64,000 nt of DNA from Stutzerimonas stutzeri (GCF_002890915.1 NZ_POUT01000001.1:310001-374000), one strand, 5' to 3'; positions 19,153 to 28,974 are shown, counted from the stretch's first letter. Notes: generated by a model not told the origin, from the sequence alone. A program made the numbers and translations.

Positions 19153-20937
19153 ATGTCCGCCTTCGCCCCGTCCGTTGCCGACCGTTTCCTCGATCTCAAC
19201 GACCTGCTGCGCGAGCTGGTCGCCCAGGGGCGCGTCGACCAGGACGGCGCCGAACAGTGCCTGGCGGTGCGCCGCAGCGCGGTGAACAACCGCCAGCACC
19301 CACTGGAATTCCTCGCCGCGCAGCAGCTCGACGACCTGCAACGCCCGGGCAAGAAGCTCGACCTGGAAAGCCTGACCACCTGGCTGGCCGAACACGCCGG
19401 CCAGCCCTACCTGCGTATCGACCCGCTGAAAATCGACGTCGCCGCGATCACCCCGCTGATGTCCTACGCCTTCGCCCAGCGCCACGGGATTCTCGCCGTG
19501 GCGGTCGACAGCAGCGCCGTCACCATCGCCAGCTGCCAGCCGTTCGTGCACGGCTGGGAAACCAACCTGACCCACGTGCTCAAGCGCCCGATCAAGCGCG
19601 TGGTGGCCAATCCGGCGGACATCCAGCGCTTCACCGTCGAGTTCTACCGCCTGGCCAAGTCGGTCAGCGGCGCCAGCGGCACCGAGCAGAAGATCAGCGG
19701 CGTCGGCAACTTCGAGCAACTGCTCAACCTCGGCGCCAGCGACCAGGAGCCGGACGCCAACGATTCGCACATCGTCAACATCGTCGACTGGCTGTTCCAG
19801 TACGCCTTCCAGCAGCGCGCCAGCGACATCCACATCGAGCCGCGCCGCGAGCAGGGCACGGTGCGCTTTCGCATCGACGGCGTGCTGCACAACGTCTACC
19901 AGTTCCCGCCGCAGGTGACCATGGCGGTGGTCAGCCGGCTGAAGAGCCTCGGCCGGATGAACGTCGCCGAGAAGCGCAAGCCGCAGGACGGCCGGGTCAA
20001 GACCAAGACCCCGGACGGCGGCGAGGTGGAGCTGCGCCTGTCGACGCTGCCGACCGCCTTCGGCGAGAAGATGGTGATGCGCATCTTCGACCCCGAGGTG
20101 CTGCTCAAGGGCTTCGACCAGCTGGGCTTCTCCGCCGACGACCTGCGCCGCTGGCAGAGCATGACCTGCCAGCCCAACGGCATCATCCTGGTCACCGGGC
20201 CGACCGGCTCGGGCAAGACCACCACGCTGTACACCACGCTCAAGCAGCTGGCGACGCCGGAGGTGAACGTCTGCACCATCGAGGACCCGATCGAGATGAT
20301 CGAGGGCGCCTTCAACCAGATGCAGGTGCAGCACAACATCGAGCTGACCTTCGCCAGCGGCGTGCGCGCGCTGATGCGCCAGGACCCGGACATCATCATG
20401 ATCGGCGAGATTCGCGACCTGGAGACCGCCGAGATGGCGATCCAGGCGGCGCTCACCGGACACCTGGTGCTGTCCACCCTGCACACCAACGACGCGCCCA
20501 GCGCGATCACCCGCCTGCTGGAACTGGGCGTGCCGCATTACCTGCTCAAGGCCACCCTGCTCGGCGTCATGGCCCAGCGCCTGGTGCGCACGCTGTGCCC
20601 GCACTGCAAGGCACCGCTGCAACTGGATGGCGACGACTGGGCGGCGCTGACCCGACCGTGGAACGCGCCGCTACCGAGCAGCGCGCAACAGGCGGTGGGT
20701 TGCCTGGAATGCCGCGACACCGGTTATCGCGGTCGCGCCGGCGTCTACGAGATCATGCTGCTCAACGACGCGATCAAGCCGCTGATCACCGCCGATACCG
20801 ACATCGTCGCCCTGCGCCGCGCCGCCTTCAAGGACGGCATGCGCAGCCTGCGCCTGTCCGGCGCGCAGAAGATCGCCGCCGGCCTGACCACCGTCGAGGA
20901 AGTGTTGCGGGTGACGCCGCAGAGCGAGCAGAAATAA
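19153..20937 (+). CDS. GspE/PilB-type secretion ATPase (orphan)
   Basis: A 594-residue hexameric-type AAA traffic ATPase. An N-terminal GspE_N-like domain (about 60-170) precedes the ATPase core. The core has Walker A GPTGSGKTTTLYTTL, an Asp box (TIEDPIE), Walker B (IIMIGEIRDLETAE) and a His box (LSTLHTNDA). The C-terminal four-cysteine zinc element is CPHC...CLECRDTGYRGR. Such ATPases power type II secretion or type IV pilus assembly, but no pseudopilin, GspF or PilC gene is nearby, so its machine is unknown. The ATG at 19153 with GGAG 6 nt upstream is preferred to 19129. Inverted repeats flank the gene on both sides. Confidence 0.9.
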   Translation: MSAFAPSVADRFLDLNDLLRELVAQGRVDQDGAEQCLAVRRSAVNNRQHPLEFLAAQQLDDLQRPGKKLDLESLTTWLAEHAGQPYLRIDPLKIDVAAITPLMSYAFAQRHGILAVAVDSSAVTIASCQPFVHGWETNLTHVLKRPIKRVVANPADIQRFTVEFYRLAKSVSGASGTEQKISGVGNFEQLLNLGASDQEPDANDSHIVNIVDWLFQYAFQQRASDIHIEPRREQGTVRFRIDGVLHNVYQFPPQVTMAVVSRLKSLGRMNVAEKRKPQDGRVKTKTPDGGEVELRLSTLPTAFGEKMVMRIFDPEVLLKGFDQLGFSADDLRRWQSMTCQPNGIILVTGPTGSGKTTTLYTTLKQLATPEVNVCTIEDPIEMIEGAFNQMQVQHNIELTFASGVRALMRQDPDIIMIGEIRDLETAEMAIQAALTGHLVLSTLHTNDAPSAITRLLELGVPHYLLKATLLGVMAQRLVRTLCPHCKAPLQLDGDDWAALTRPWNAPLPSSAQQAVGCLECRDTGYRGRAGVYEIMLLNDAIKPLITADTDIVALRRAAFKDGMRSLRLSGAQKIAAGLTTVEEVLRVTPQSEQK

Positions 20938-20960
20938 GCTGGAGGCTGGAGGCGGTTGCA

Positions 20961-21050
20961 GGGGTGGATGTCGCTTTTTTACATCCACCAAGACCCCGCC
21001 CCGGTGGATCGCCACCCGGAGGATCGGTGAAGCGTGATCCACCCTACGCC
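20961..21050. repeat. GTAGGGTGGATCACG-family repeat, right copy flanking the GspE-like gene
   Basis: In reverse complement it reads GGCGTAGGGTGGATCACG through to the TGTAAAAAAGCGACATCC end, matching the left copy at 18974-19094 apart from a shorter middle and a few substitutions. Confidence 0.85.
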
Positions 21051-21156
21051 AGCCCGCAGCCTGGATTAGCCGCAGGCGTAATCCGACTACTCGGAGCACC
21101 TTTTCGTTCAGCCCCTCCAGCCTCCAGCGCTTTTAGCAGGCTGTTGAGTTAGGGAC

Positions 21157-21867
21157 TTATCCCTGTCGCGCCGCCAGTATCCCCGCCACGCGCGCAGGCT
21201 CGCAATTGAGGTAGGCGGAGGACTGCAGCCACTGCTGGTCGGGATACCAGGAAAACATGAACTGCCCGCCCTTGAGGCTGTCGACCACCATCCGCGCGAC
21301 TTCCGGGCGCACCGCCGGGCAGCCCTGGCTGCGGCCGATGCGGCCCTGGGTCACGATCCACGACGGATCGACGTAGGCCGCGGGATGGATGACGATGGCC
21401 CGCTCGCGGGCGCGGTCGTTGATGCCTGGTTCCAGGCCATCCATGCGCAGCGAATAGCCGTGCTTGCCGCTGTAGCTCTCGGCGGTGCGGAACAGGCCGA
21501 TGCTCGACTGGTGGCTGCCGACCAGATTGGAGAAGCGCGTCGCCAGGTTGTCGCCGGACTTCTGGCCGTGGGCGACCAGGTCTTCGAGGAGCAATTCTTC
21601 CTTGTCCAGGTCGAAGATCCATAGGCGGCGCTCGCTGGAGGGCCGCGAGAAGTCGATCACCGCCAGTCGCTGGGCCGGGCTGGCGCCGTTGTTCACCGCG
21701 CACTGCATGGCCGCGACGGCGTGGGTGAGTACCTGGCGATCGAGCGTCGGCGCCAGCCGCGCCAGGCCGTCGACCATCGGCTGGTAGCTGGCGGGGGCTG
21801 CCCATACGGGCAGCGCGAGAACGAAAAGACCTGCCGCCAGGCAGGCACGTCGGAACATGGACGTCAT
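21157..21867 (-). CDS. Murein L,D-transpeptidase catalytic-domain protein (YkuD_2 type)
   Basis: A 236-residue predicted periplasmic protein. The signal peptide is cleaved after about residue 23 (LPVWA-AP). The catalytic motif is GRSQGCPAVR, with the cysteine near residue 183 and an upstream histidine in IHPAAY. The family is related to enzymes that make or edit L,D-crosslinks in peptidoglycan, but this subfamily's activity is mostly inferred. It is divergent from a second L,D-transpeptidase gene 229 nt away. Confidence 0.85.
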   Translation of the reverse strand: MTSMFRRACLAAGLFVLALPVWAAPASYQPMVDGLARLAPTLDRQVLTHAVAAMQCAVNNGASPAQRLAVIDFSRPSSERRLWIFDLDKEELLLEDLVAHGQKSGDNLATRFSNLVGSHQSSIGLFRTAESYSGKHGYSLRMDGLEPGINDRARERAIVIHPAAYVDPSWIVTQGRIGRSQGCPAVRPEVARMVVDSLKGGQFMFSWYPDQQWLQSSAYLNCEPARVAGILAARQG

Positions 21868-22096
21868 GAACGAGCAACCTCATCGGGCACGGCCTTGCGG
21901 CTTCCTGCCTGGCCGGCGCCTCATACTCGCCGCCGATCAGGCGCAGCGGCGCGACAAAGCCGGCGGGAGACGAGCGAGCCCCAAACAGCCGGCGCGATAT
22001 GTTCTGATGGTCTGAAATGGACCCTGGCCGAACCCAGGAGCCGCAGCCCTTGAGCGGCGCAGTCTAGCAGTCGGGGCGATAGTCTGGAGCGAAACG

Positions 22097-23680
22097 TTGT
22101 TCAAAAAACATGCATTCCGTCTGGCCGTCTGGCTCTGCTGCGTTCCCGCCGCCACCCTGGCCGAGGCGCTCCCGGCGCCCGTTGCGCCGATCGAATCGGC
22201 CCTCGCGGCGCTGCCAGGCGCCTGTCCGCAATTGCCGGCGCCGCTCGAAGCGCAGGCCCTGCAGCGGCTCACGGCGTTCTACCGGGCACGCGACTTCCAG
22301 CTCGCCTGGGCCAGCTACCCGCAGCTCGATGCCCTGTTGCAGCAGCTCGCGCAACTGGCCGACGACGGCCTCGATCCCGCGCAGTACCAGCCCGACCGCG
22401 TCCGCCAGCAATTGCAGACCGCCACGGCCGAGCCGTTGCATCGCGAGTGCAGCGACCTGCATGCCAGCCACGTCTATCTCGAGGCGCTGCAGCACCTGGC
22501 CCACGGCCGCCTGCAGCAGGCGCGGGTCGAGCCGATCTGGCGCAGCCCGGAAGCGGCCGAACCCGACGATCGCCAGCGCCTGCTGCAGATCGCCCTCGAC
22601 GGCCTCGACGATCCGGCCGCCGCCTTCGACCAGGCGCGCCCGTCGCTGGAGCTGTATCGCGACCTGCGCGGCGCCTACGCCCGCCTGCGCGCCGCGCCGC
22701 TACCGGGCTGGCAGGCGATCCCCGCGGGGCCGGCGCTGCGCCCGGGAATGAACGATGCGCGTATCCCGCTGCTGCGCCAGCGCCTGCTGGGCGATGCCGG
22801 CATCAGCGATACGCGCTATTCGCCGGAGCTGGTCGAAGCACTCAAGGGCTTCCAGCTGCAGCACGGGCTCGAGAACGACGGCGTGCTCGGCAGCGCCACG
22901 CGGGCGGCGCTGAACGTCAGCCCGGCGGGCCGTCTCGACCAGTTGCGCATCAATCTCGAACGCTTGCGCTGGGTTTCCCGCGATCTCGAAGCACAATCGC
23001 TGCTGGTGGATATCGCCGGCGCGCGGCTGTTCTATTTCCAGGACCGTTGCGTGCACTGGCAGACGCGCACCCAGGTCGGTAGCGAGGGGCGCCAGACCCC
23101 CCCGCTGAAATCGCGCGTCACCCGCCTGACGCTGAACCCCACCTGGACCGTGCCGCCGACCATCCTGCGCCAGGACAAGCTGCCGCGAATCCGCGAGGAC
23201 ATCGGCTACCTGGCGCGCAACCAGATGCGCGTGCTCGACGCCCAAGGCAACCCGCTGGACCCGCACGGCGTCGACTGGGACAACCCACGCGGCATCTTCC
23301 TGCGCCAGGATGCCGGCCCGGCCAACCCGCTCGGGCAGGTGGCGATCCGTTTCGCCAACCCGTTCGCGGTCTACCTGCACGACACGCCGAGCCAGCCGCA
23401 GTTCGCCCGCGCCGCCCGCGCGCTCAGCTCCGGCTGCGTGCGCGTCGAGTCGGCGCTGCAACTGGTCGACTTGCTGCTCATGCCCGACGAACGGGACACG
23501 GTCGCTACCCTGCTGGCCAGCGGCAAGACGCACGAGTACCGCCTGGCCAGACCGATAGCGATCCTGATGGCCTACTGGACCGCGGATGCCGACGAGACGG
23601 GCCAGCCGCGCTACCGTCCGGACATCTACAACCGGGATGCCCGGTTGCTGCAGGCCCTGAACGCCGCCCAGCGCCGCTGA
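22097..23680 (+). CDS. L,D-transpeptidase family protein, YcbB/LdtD-like
   Basis: 527 residues. A signal peptide (cut after about residue 22, ATLA-EA) is followed by an N-terminal scaffold domain. A peptidoglycan-binding PG_binding_1 domain (DTRYSPELVEALKGFQLQHGL) comes next, then a YkuD catalytic domain ending in the cysteine motif ALSSGCVRVE. This domain order is that of E. coli YcbB (LdtD), which forms 3-3 crosslinks. The start is a TTG at 22097 with GGAG about 10 nt upstream, which places the signal peptide at the N-terminus. Confidence 0.88.
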   Translation: MFKKHAFRLAVWLCCVPAATLAEALPAPVAPIESALAALPGACPQLPAPLEAQALQRLTAFYRARDFQLAWASYPQLDALLQQLAQLADDGLDPAQYQPDRVRQQLQTATAEPLHRECSDLHASHVYLEALQHLAHGRLQQARVEPIWRSPEAAEPDDRQRLLQIALDGLDDPAAAFDQARPSLELYRDLRGAYARLRAAPLPGWQAIPAGPALRPGMNDARIPLLRQRLLGDAGISDTRYSPELVEALKGFQLQHGLENDGVLGSATRAALNVSPAGRLDQLRINLERLRWVSRDLEAQSLLVDIAGARLFYFQDRCVHWQTRTQVGSEGRQTPPLKSRVTRLTLNPTWTVPPTILRQDKLPRIREDIGYLARNQMRVLDAQGNPLDPHGVDWDNPRGIFLRQDAGPANPLGQVAIRFANPFAVYLHDTPSQPQFARAARALSSGCVRVESALQLVDLLLMPDERDTVATLLASGKTHEYRLARPIAILMAYWTADADETGQPRYRPDIYNRDARLLQALNAAQRR

Positions 23681-23764
23681 CACCTCGGCGGCGAAAATGC
23701 TCCGTTCGTCGGCGTTTTTGTCGCACACGGCCTGAACCAAGCCACCTCGGCGTAGTCTTTTGCT

Positions 23765-23795
23765 GAGCACTCGGCAACCCACGTTGCCGGTGCTC
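23765..23795. other. Long hairpin between the transpeptidase and hybrid-kinase genes
   Basis: GAGCAC-T-CGGCAAC, loop CCAC, then GTTGCCGGTGCTC gives a 13-bp stem with one bulged T. No T-tract follows, so it may be a weak terminator or a leader structure for the kinase gene. Confidence 0.5.
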
Positions 23796-23851
23796 ACACG
23801 CGGCCCGTTTGTTTGGATTACCCAGCGCAATGGATAGCCGAGCAGGACACT

Positions 23852-26800
23852 TTGAACGTCGAATACAGCGCCCCCTCAGCGACCTGGAATGAAGCTGACC
23901 GGCTGACAGCATTGGCTCGCCATGCCATTGCGGATGCCTCGACCGAAGCGGATTTCGACGCACTCGCCGCCATGGCCGCGGAGCTCTGCGCCTGCCCTGC
24001 GGCAGCGATCCATTTCATCGACAGCGAACGGCAACATTGCCTGGCCGCGTTCGCCCTGGACCGGCAGAGCGTCGCGCGCGAACACTCGCTGTCGGCACAG
24101 GCCATCCTGCAACCCGGCCCACTGGTCGTTCACCGCGCCGACGAACTGAGCGCCCCGCTGGCGATGCCGCGCCTGGCCGATGGCAGCAGCGCATGCTTCT
24201 ATGCCGCCGCGCTCCTGCGCGATGACGCCGGGCTGCCGCTGGGCACGCTGTGCGTCGTCGACCGTCAGCCGCGCGAACTCACCCCGCGCCAGGCTGCGCA
24301 CCTGCAGGCCGTGGCGCGCCAGATCATGGCGCTGCTGGCACTGCGCAGGGTCCGCGCCGAGGAAGAGCGCAGCCGCCAGATCATCGACAGCGCCCAGGAT
24401 TACGCCATCCTCTCCACCGATCCGCAGGGCATGATCACCAGCTGGAACAGCGGTGCGCAAAGGCAGCTCGGCTGGTCGGCCGCAGAAGCGATCGGGCGTC
24501 ATGTCGGCTGCATCTTCAGCGAAGAGGATCGCGCGCAGGGCGCCCCTGAACGGGAAATGCGCACCGCCCTGCAGCGCGGCTCGGCGCTGGACGAGCGCTG
24601 GCACCAGCGCAAGGACGGCTCGCGCTTCTGGGCCAGCGGCGTACTCACGCCACTGCAGAGCCAGGGCCAGGCGCGGGGCTTCGTCAAGATCCTGCGCGAC
24701 CTCACCGAGGCGCGCCTGCAGCAGGCCGCGATCCGCGATGCCGAGCAGCGCTACCGCGCCCTGGTCGACCTCAGCCCGCAGGTGGTCTGGCAGTGCGAAG
24801 CGGATGGCGGCCTGAGCTTCTGCAACAGCTACTGGTGCGAGTTCACCGGGCTCGGCGCCGAGGCCTCGTGCGGCAGCGGCTGGCTCGCGGCGATCGCCGC
24901 GAACGATCGCCAGCGCATCGCCGAACAATGGCGGCAGGCCCTGGGCCGGGAACTGCCCTTCACCCTCGAACTGCCACTGCGCGACGTCGATGGCAACCTG
25001 CGCTGGTTCCAGGCCAGCGCCGCGCCGATCTACGACGCCGACGGGCAACTGCTGCGCTGGATCTGCATCGCCCAGGACATCGACAGCCGGCGCCGCCTGG
25101 AGCTCGAGCGACGCGAGAGCGAAGCCTTCACCCGCCTGCTGCTCGACTCGGCCAACGAGGGTTTCTATTCCATCGACCGCAGCGGCGCGGTGACCCTGTG
25201 CAACGATGCCTTCCTCAAGCTGCTCGGCTTCGCCAGCCGCGACGAAGTGCTCGGCAGGCAACTGCACCAGGTGATCCACCACAGCCATCCGGACGGCCGC
25301 CCCTACCCGGTGCACGATTGCCCGATCCAGCACACCGCCGTCACCGGCGAGCCGCGGCATGTCGAGCACGAACTGTTCTTCCGCGTCGATGGCAGCAGCC
25401 TGCCGGTGGAATACCGCGTCGCGCCGATCTACCGCGACGGCGAGCTGCAGGGCGCGATCTGCACCTTCAGCGACATCAGCGAGCGCACCCGACGCCAGGC
25501 CTGGCAGGCCTTCCTGCTGGACCTCAGCGACTGCCTGCAGGAAAACAGCGAGCGCGTCGACATCCGCTGCGTGCTCAACGAGCGCCTGGCCCACCTGACC
25601 CGCAGCGAATGCGTCGCCTGGGGCAACCTGGAGGACGGCGCGCTGGTCATCCAGCAGCAATGGCTCGCCCCCGGCCGGCCGAGCCGGCTCGGCCGCCACG
25701 CCCTGGGCGGCACCGTCGCCACGCAACTGCGGCGCGACGGCATCCTCGTGCTCGACAAGCATGGCGCAGGCAACGAGCTGTCCCGCAGCCTGGCCAGCTC
25801 CGACCTGCTGCTGGCCGAACTGCCGGGAGAGCGGGCCACGCCGCAGCGTGGCGTGCTGCTGTTTGCCCGCAACCTGCCGGAGCGCTGGAACACGGACGAC
25901 ATTACCCTGGTTCGCGAAGTGCTCGAACGCATCCGCGCGGCGGCCGAGCGCGCCCAGGCGAGCCAGGCCCTGCGCGAGGCGGAACAGCGCATCAGCCTGG
26001 CCAACGAGATCGCCTCCATCGGCGTCTGGGAATACCACGACAATCAGCACTCGCTGCACTGGGATAGCCAGCTCAAGGCCATGGCCGGGCTGACACCGGA
26101 GCAGCCGGCGCTGAGCGTGCACGAGGTCCTGGCGCGCGTGCACCCGGACGACCGCGGCACGTTGATCAAGGCACTGAGCAACGCCCTGGCCGGTGAAGCC
26201 GAAGGCGAGTTCCAGCTCGATTACCGGATCCTCGACACCCGCATCAACCAGTTCGTCTGGATGGCCAACTGTGGCCGTCGCCTGGTCGACCCCAACGGCG
26301 AAGTGCGCATTCTCGGCACGGCGCGCAACATCACCGCCGAGCGCAACGCCGCCGAGCGCATGCAGCGCATGAACGCCATGCTCGAGCAGCAGATCAGGGA
26401 GCGGCGCCAGGCCGAGCAGCGCCAGACGGCGCTGATCGAACTGGGCGACCTGCTGCGCGAACAGCACGACAGCCAGACCATCGCCCATGCCGCGGTGAGC
26501 GTGATCGGCCGCACCATCGGCGTTGCCCGCGTGCTGTTCGCCAGCGTCGATGCCGCCAGCCAGAGCGCCACCATCGAACGCTACTGGAGCGACGGCAGCT
26601 CCGACAGCAGCAACGAGGTGGTGCATTTCGCCGACTACGGGGACTTCTTCTACGACCTGCAGGAGAACGAACTGGTGGTCATCGAGGACGTGCTGCACGA
26701 TGCGCGCACCGCCAGCCATGCCGAACGCTTCGGCGAAAGCCGCATCCGCAGCATCGTCTGCGTACCGCTGTTCGAGCAGGGGCGCATCGCCGCGGTCCTG

Positions 26801-28549
26801 ATGCTGCTGGAAGAGCAGCCGCGCGCCTGGCTCGACGACGACATCTCGTTCATCCGCGAGGTCGCCGACCGTGCCTGGAGCGCCGACGAGCGCATGCGCG
26901 CCGAGCGGGCACTGCGCGAGAGCGAAGAACAATTCCGCACCCTCGCCGACAACATGAGCCAGTTCGCCTGGATGGCCGAGCCCAGCGGGCACATCTATTG
27001 GTACAACAAGCGCTGGTACGACTACACCGGCACCACCTGCGAGGCCATGCGCGCCCTCGGCTGGCGAGCGGTCAACCACCCTGACCATCACGAGCGGGTC
27101 AGTGCCTCGATGAAGCGTGCCTTCGCCATCGGCTCGATCTGGGAGGAGACCTTCCCGCTGCGCGGCAAGGACGGCAAGTACCGCTGGTTCCTCTCGCGCG
27201 CACTGCCGATTCGCGACGACTTCGGCCAGGTTACCCACTGGTTCGGCACCAATACCGACGTCACCGCCCAGGTCGCCGCCGAGGAGGCGCTACGCGAACT
27301 CAACGACAACCTGGAGCGGCGGGTCGCCGAGCGCACCCGCGAGCTGGCGGCGATCAACAGCCGCCTGCACATCGAGATGGCCGAGCGCGAACGCGCCGAG
27401 GAAGCGCTGCGCCATGCGCAGAAGATGGAAGCCATCGGCCAGCTCACCGGCGGGCTGGCCCATGACTTCAACAACATGCTCACCGGCGTGCTCGGCGCGC
27501 TCGACCTGATCCAGCACCGGATCGCCAGCGGCAACAGCGCCGACCTCGGCCGCTACCTCGACGCCGCCACCACCTCGGCCAACCGCGCCGCCGCGCTGAC
27601 CCACCGCCTGCTGGCATTCGCCCGCCGGCAGTCGCTGGCGCCCAGGCCGGTGGACGTCAACCTGCTGGTGGTTTCCATGGAAGACATGCTGCGACGCACC
27701 ATCGGCGAGCACATCCGTTTGCAGATCGAACTGCAGGCCGACACCTGGCTGGCCTACACCGATGCGCACCAGTTGGAAAACGCCCTGCTCAACCTGGTGA
27801 TCAACGCCCGCGATGCCATGCCCGACGGCGGCCAGCTGGATATCCGCACGCACAACCTGCAGATCGACGAGCGCCAGCCCGATGTCCCGGAGCCCGGCGA
27901 CTATGTCGTGCTCAGCGTCACCGACAACGGTGCTGGCATGTCGGCGCAGACCATCGCCAAGGCATTCGATCCGTTCTTCACCACCAAGCCCATCGGCCAG
28001 GGCACCGGCCTCGGCCTGTCGATGGTCTACGGCTTCGCCAAGCAGACCGGCGGCCACGCCAGCATCGACAGCAGCCTCGGTCGGGGCACCCGTATCACCC
28101 TCTACCTGCCGCGCAACCAGGCGCAGGAAGAGGAACACGCCGCGGCGCAAGAGACCACCGAAGTGCCGCGGGCGCACGCTGGCGAGACGGTGCTGGTGGT
28201 CGAGGACGAAGCCGCGGTGCGCATGCTGGTGGTGGAGGTGCTACAGGAGCTCGGCTACCAGGTGCTCGAAGCCGCCGACGCCGGCAGTGCGCTGCCCTAC
28301 CTGCACGGCAGCGAGCGCCTCGACCTACTGGTCAGCGATTTCGGCCTGCCGGGCCTCAACGGTCGCCAACTGATGGAAGCCGCACACCAGCAGCGCCCCG
28401 GGCTGAAGGTGCTGTTCATCACCGGCTACGTGCCGGACAACGAGGCGCGCAGCGACTTCCTCGGGCCGGGAACCGACATGCTGGCCAAACCCTTCAGCAT
28501 CGACATGCTCGCCACGCGCATTCGCCAGCTGCTCGACGGCCCCGGCTGA
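23852..28549 (+). CDS. Giant multi-PAS/GAF hybrid sensor histidine kinase
   Basis: About 1565 residues with no signal peptide or clear membrane segment, so probably soluble. Domains by approximate residue: GAF 25-165, PAS 175-290, PAS 294-412, PAS 421-546, GAF-like 550-706, PAS 707-833, GAF 851-1009, PAS 1019-1143. A coiled coil precedes HisKA, with the phospho-acceptor in GGLAHDFNN (His about 1204). HATPase follows at 1283-1420 (DNGAGM, GTGLGLSMV), then a receiver at 1443-1563 with Asp about 1496 in VSDFGLPG. The start is uncertain: the TTG at 23852 has AGCAGGA 4 nt upstream, while the TTG at 23813 has none. No response regulator or output gene is adjacent, and the signal is unknown. Confidence 0.88.
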   Translation: MNVEYSAPSATWNEADRLTALARHAIADASTEADFDALAAMAAELCACPAAAIHFIDSERQHCLAAFALDRQSVAREHSLSAQAILQPGPLVVHRADELSAPLAMPRLADGSSACFYAAALLRDDAGLPLGTLCVVDRQPRELTPRQAAHLQAVARQIMALLALRRVRAEEERSRQIIDSAQDYAILSTDPQGMITSWNSGAQRQLGWSAAEAIGRHVGCIFSEEDRAQGAPEREMRTALQRGSALDERWHQRKDGSRFWASGVLTPLQSQGQARGFVKILRDLTEARLQQAAIRDAEQRYRALVDLSPQVVWQCEADGGLSFCNSYWCEFTGLGAEASCGSGWLAAIAANDRQRIAEQWRQALGRELPFTLELPLRDVDGNLRWFQASAAPIYDADGQLLRWICIAQDIDSRRRLELERRESEAFTRLLLDSANEGFYSIDRSGAVTLCNDAFLKLLGFASRDEVLGRQLHQVIHHSHPDGRPYPVHDCPIQHTAVTGEPRHVEHELFFRVDGSSLPVEYRVAPIYRDGELQGAICTFSDISERTRRQAWQAFLLDLSDCLQENSERVDIRCVLNERLAHLTRSECVAWGNLEDGALVIQQQWLAPGRPSRLGRHALGGTVATQLRRDGILVLDKHGAGNELSRSLASSDLLLAELPGERATPQRGVLLFARNLPERWNTDDITLVREVLERIRAAAERAQASQALREAEQRISLANEIASIGVWEYHDNQHSLHWDSQLKAMAGLTPEQPALSVHEVLARVHPDDRGTLIKALSNALAGEAEGEFQLDYRILDTRINQFVWMANCGRRLVDPNGEVRILGTARNITAERNAAERMQRMNAMLEQQIRERRQAEQRQTALIELGDLLREQHDSQTIAHAAVSVIGRTIGVARVLFASVDAASQSATIERYWSDGSSDSSNEVVHFADYGDFFYDLQENELVVIEDVLHDARTASHAERFGESRIRSIVCVPLFEQGRIAAVLMLLEEQPRAWLDDDISFIREVADRAWSADERMRAERALRESEEQFRTLADNMSQFAWMAEPSGHIYWYNKRWYDYTGTTCEAMRALGWRAVNHPDHHERVSASMKRAFAIGSIWEETFPLRGKDGKYRWFLSRALPIRDDFGQVTHWFGTNTDVTAQVAAEEALRELNDNLERRVAERTRELAAINSRLHIEMAERERAEEALRHAQKMEAIGQLTGGLAHDFNNMLTGVLGALDLIQHRIASGNSADLGRYLDAATTSANRAAALTHRLLAFARRQSLAPRPVDVNLLVVSMEDMLRRTIGEHIRLQIELQADTWLAYTDAHQLENALLNLVINARDAMPDGGQLDIRTHNLQIDERQPDVPEPGDYVVLSVTDNGAGMSAQTIAKAFDPFFTTKPIGQGTGLGLSMVYGFAKQTGGHASIDSSLGRGTRITLYLPRNQAQEEEHAAAQETTEVPRAHAGETVLVVEDEAAVRMLVVEVLQELGYQVLEAADAGSALPYLHGSERLDLLVSDFGLPGLNGRQLMEAAHQQRPGLKVLFITGYVPDNEARSDFLGPGTDMLAKPFSIDMLATRIRQLLDGPG

Positions 28550-28615
28550 TCGCCCGCCGGAACTCCTGGCGCGACGGCGCACTCTGAAAAGAACGACTCT
28601 CAGGAGGTGCCGACC

Positions 28616-28924
28616 ATGCGCAAGACGCTATTCGCTGTGATCACCCTGACGCTGGCGCCGCTCGGCGCTGCCGTGGCCGATGGCCTGGTGCGCGACATCC
28701 TTTCCTCGGGCGCCACCACGGCCTCCACCTACCTGACCTTCAAGGACGACAAGCTGGTGGTTGCGGCGCGCGAGGATGCCGGCAGCTTCGTCGCCAGCAA
28801 CGGCGAAATCCGCGGCCCGTACCTGGAGGCCATGCTGCAGAGCCTGCGCAGCGAGCAACCGCAACTGCAGGCCAGCGACATGGAACTGGCCAGCGCGATC
28901 CTCGCCGCCGAGCAGCCGCACTAG
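28616..28924 (+). CDS. Small exported DUF2388-family protein
   Basis: 102 residues. A signal peptide (cut near residue 21, GAAVA-DG) precedes the DUF2388 core, recognisable from SSGATTASTYLTFKDDKL and AAREDAGSFVASNGEIRG. It is a Pseudomonas-type small periplasmic protein of unknown role. ATG 28616 is chosen over the GTG at 28607 because AGGAGGT lies 7 nt upstream of it. It stands between the hybrid kinase and the OsmC gene. Confidence 0.85.
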   Translation: MRKTLFAVITLTLAPLGAAVADGLVRDILSSGATTASTYLTFKDDKLVVAAREDAGSFVASNGEIRGPYLEAMLQSLRSEQPQLQASDMELASAILAAEQPH

Positions 28925-28974
28925 ACCCGCGCGGCCACGGCCGCCGCCCCACTCCATTTGCACGAGGTTCCGTC

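Noticed and set aside
19095..21152. 685-codon frame overlapping the GspE-like gene
   Set aside because: An alternate-frame shadow of the ATPase gene, rich in Arg, Ala and Pro.
23876..27238. 1120-codon open frame antisense to the hybrid kinase
   Set aside because: The opposite strand encodes clear PAS/GAF/kinase domains; the antisense product lacks any recognisable family.
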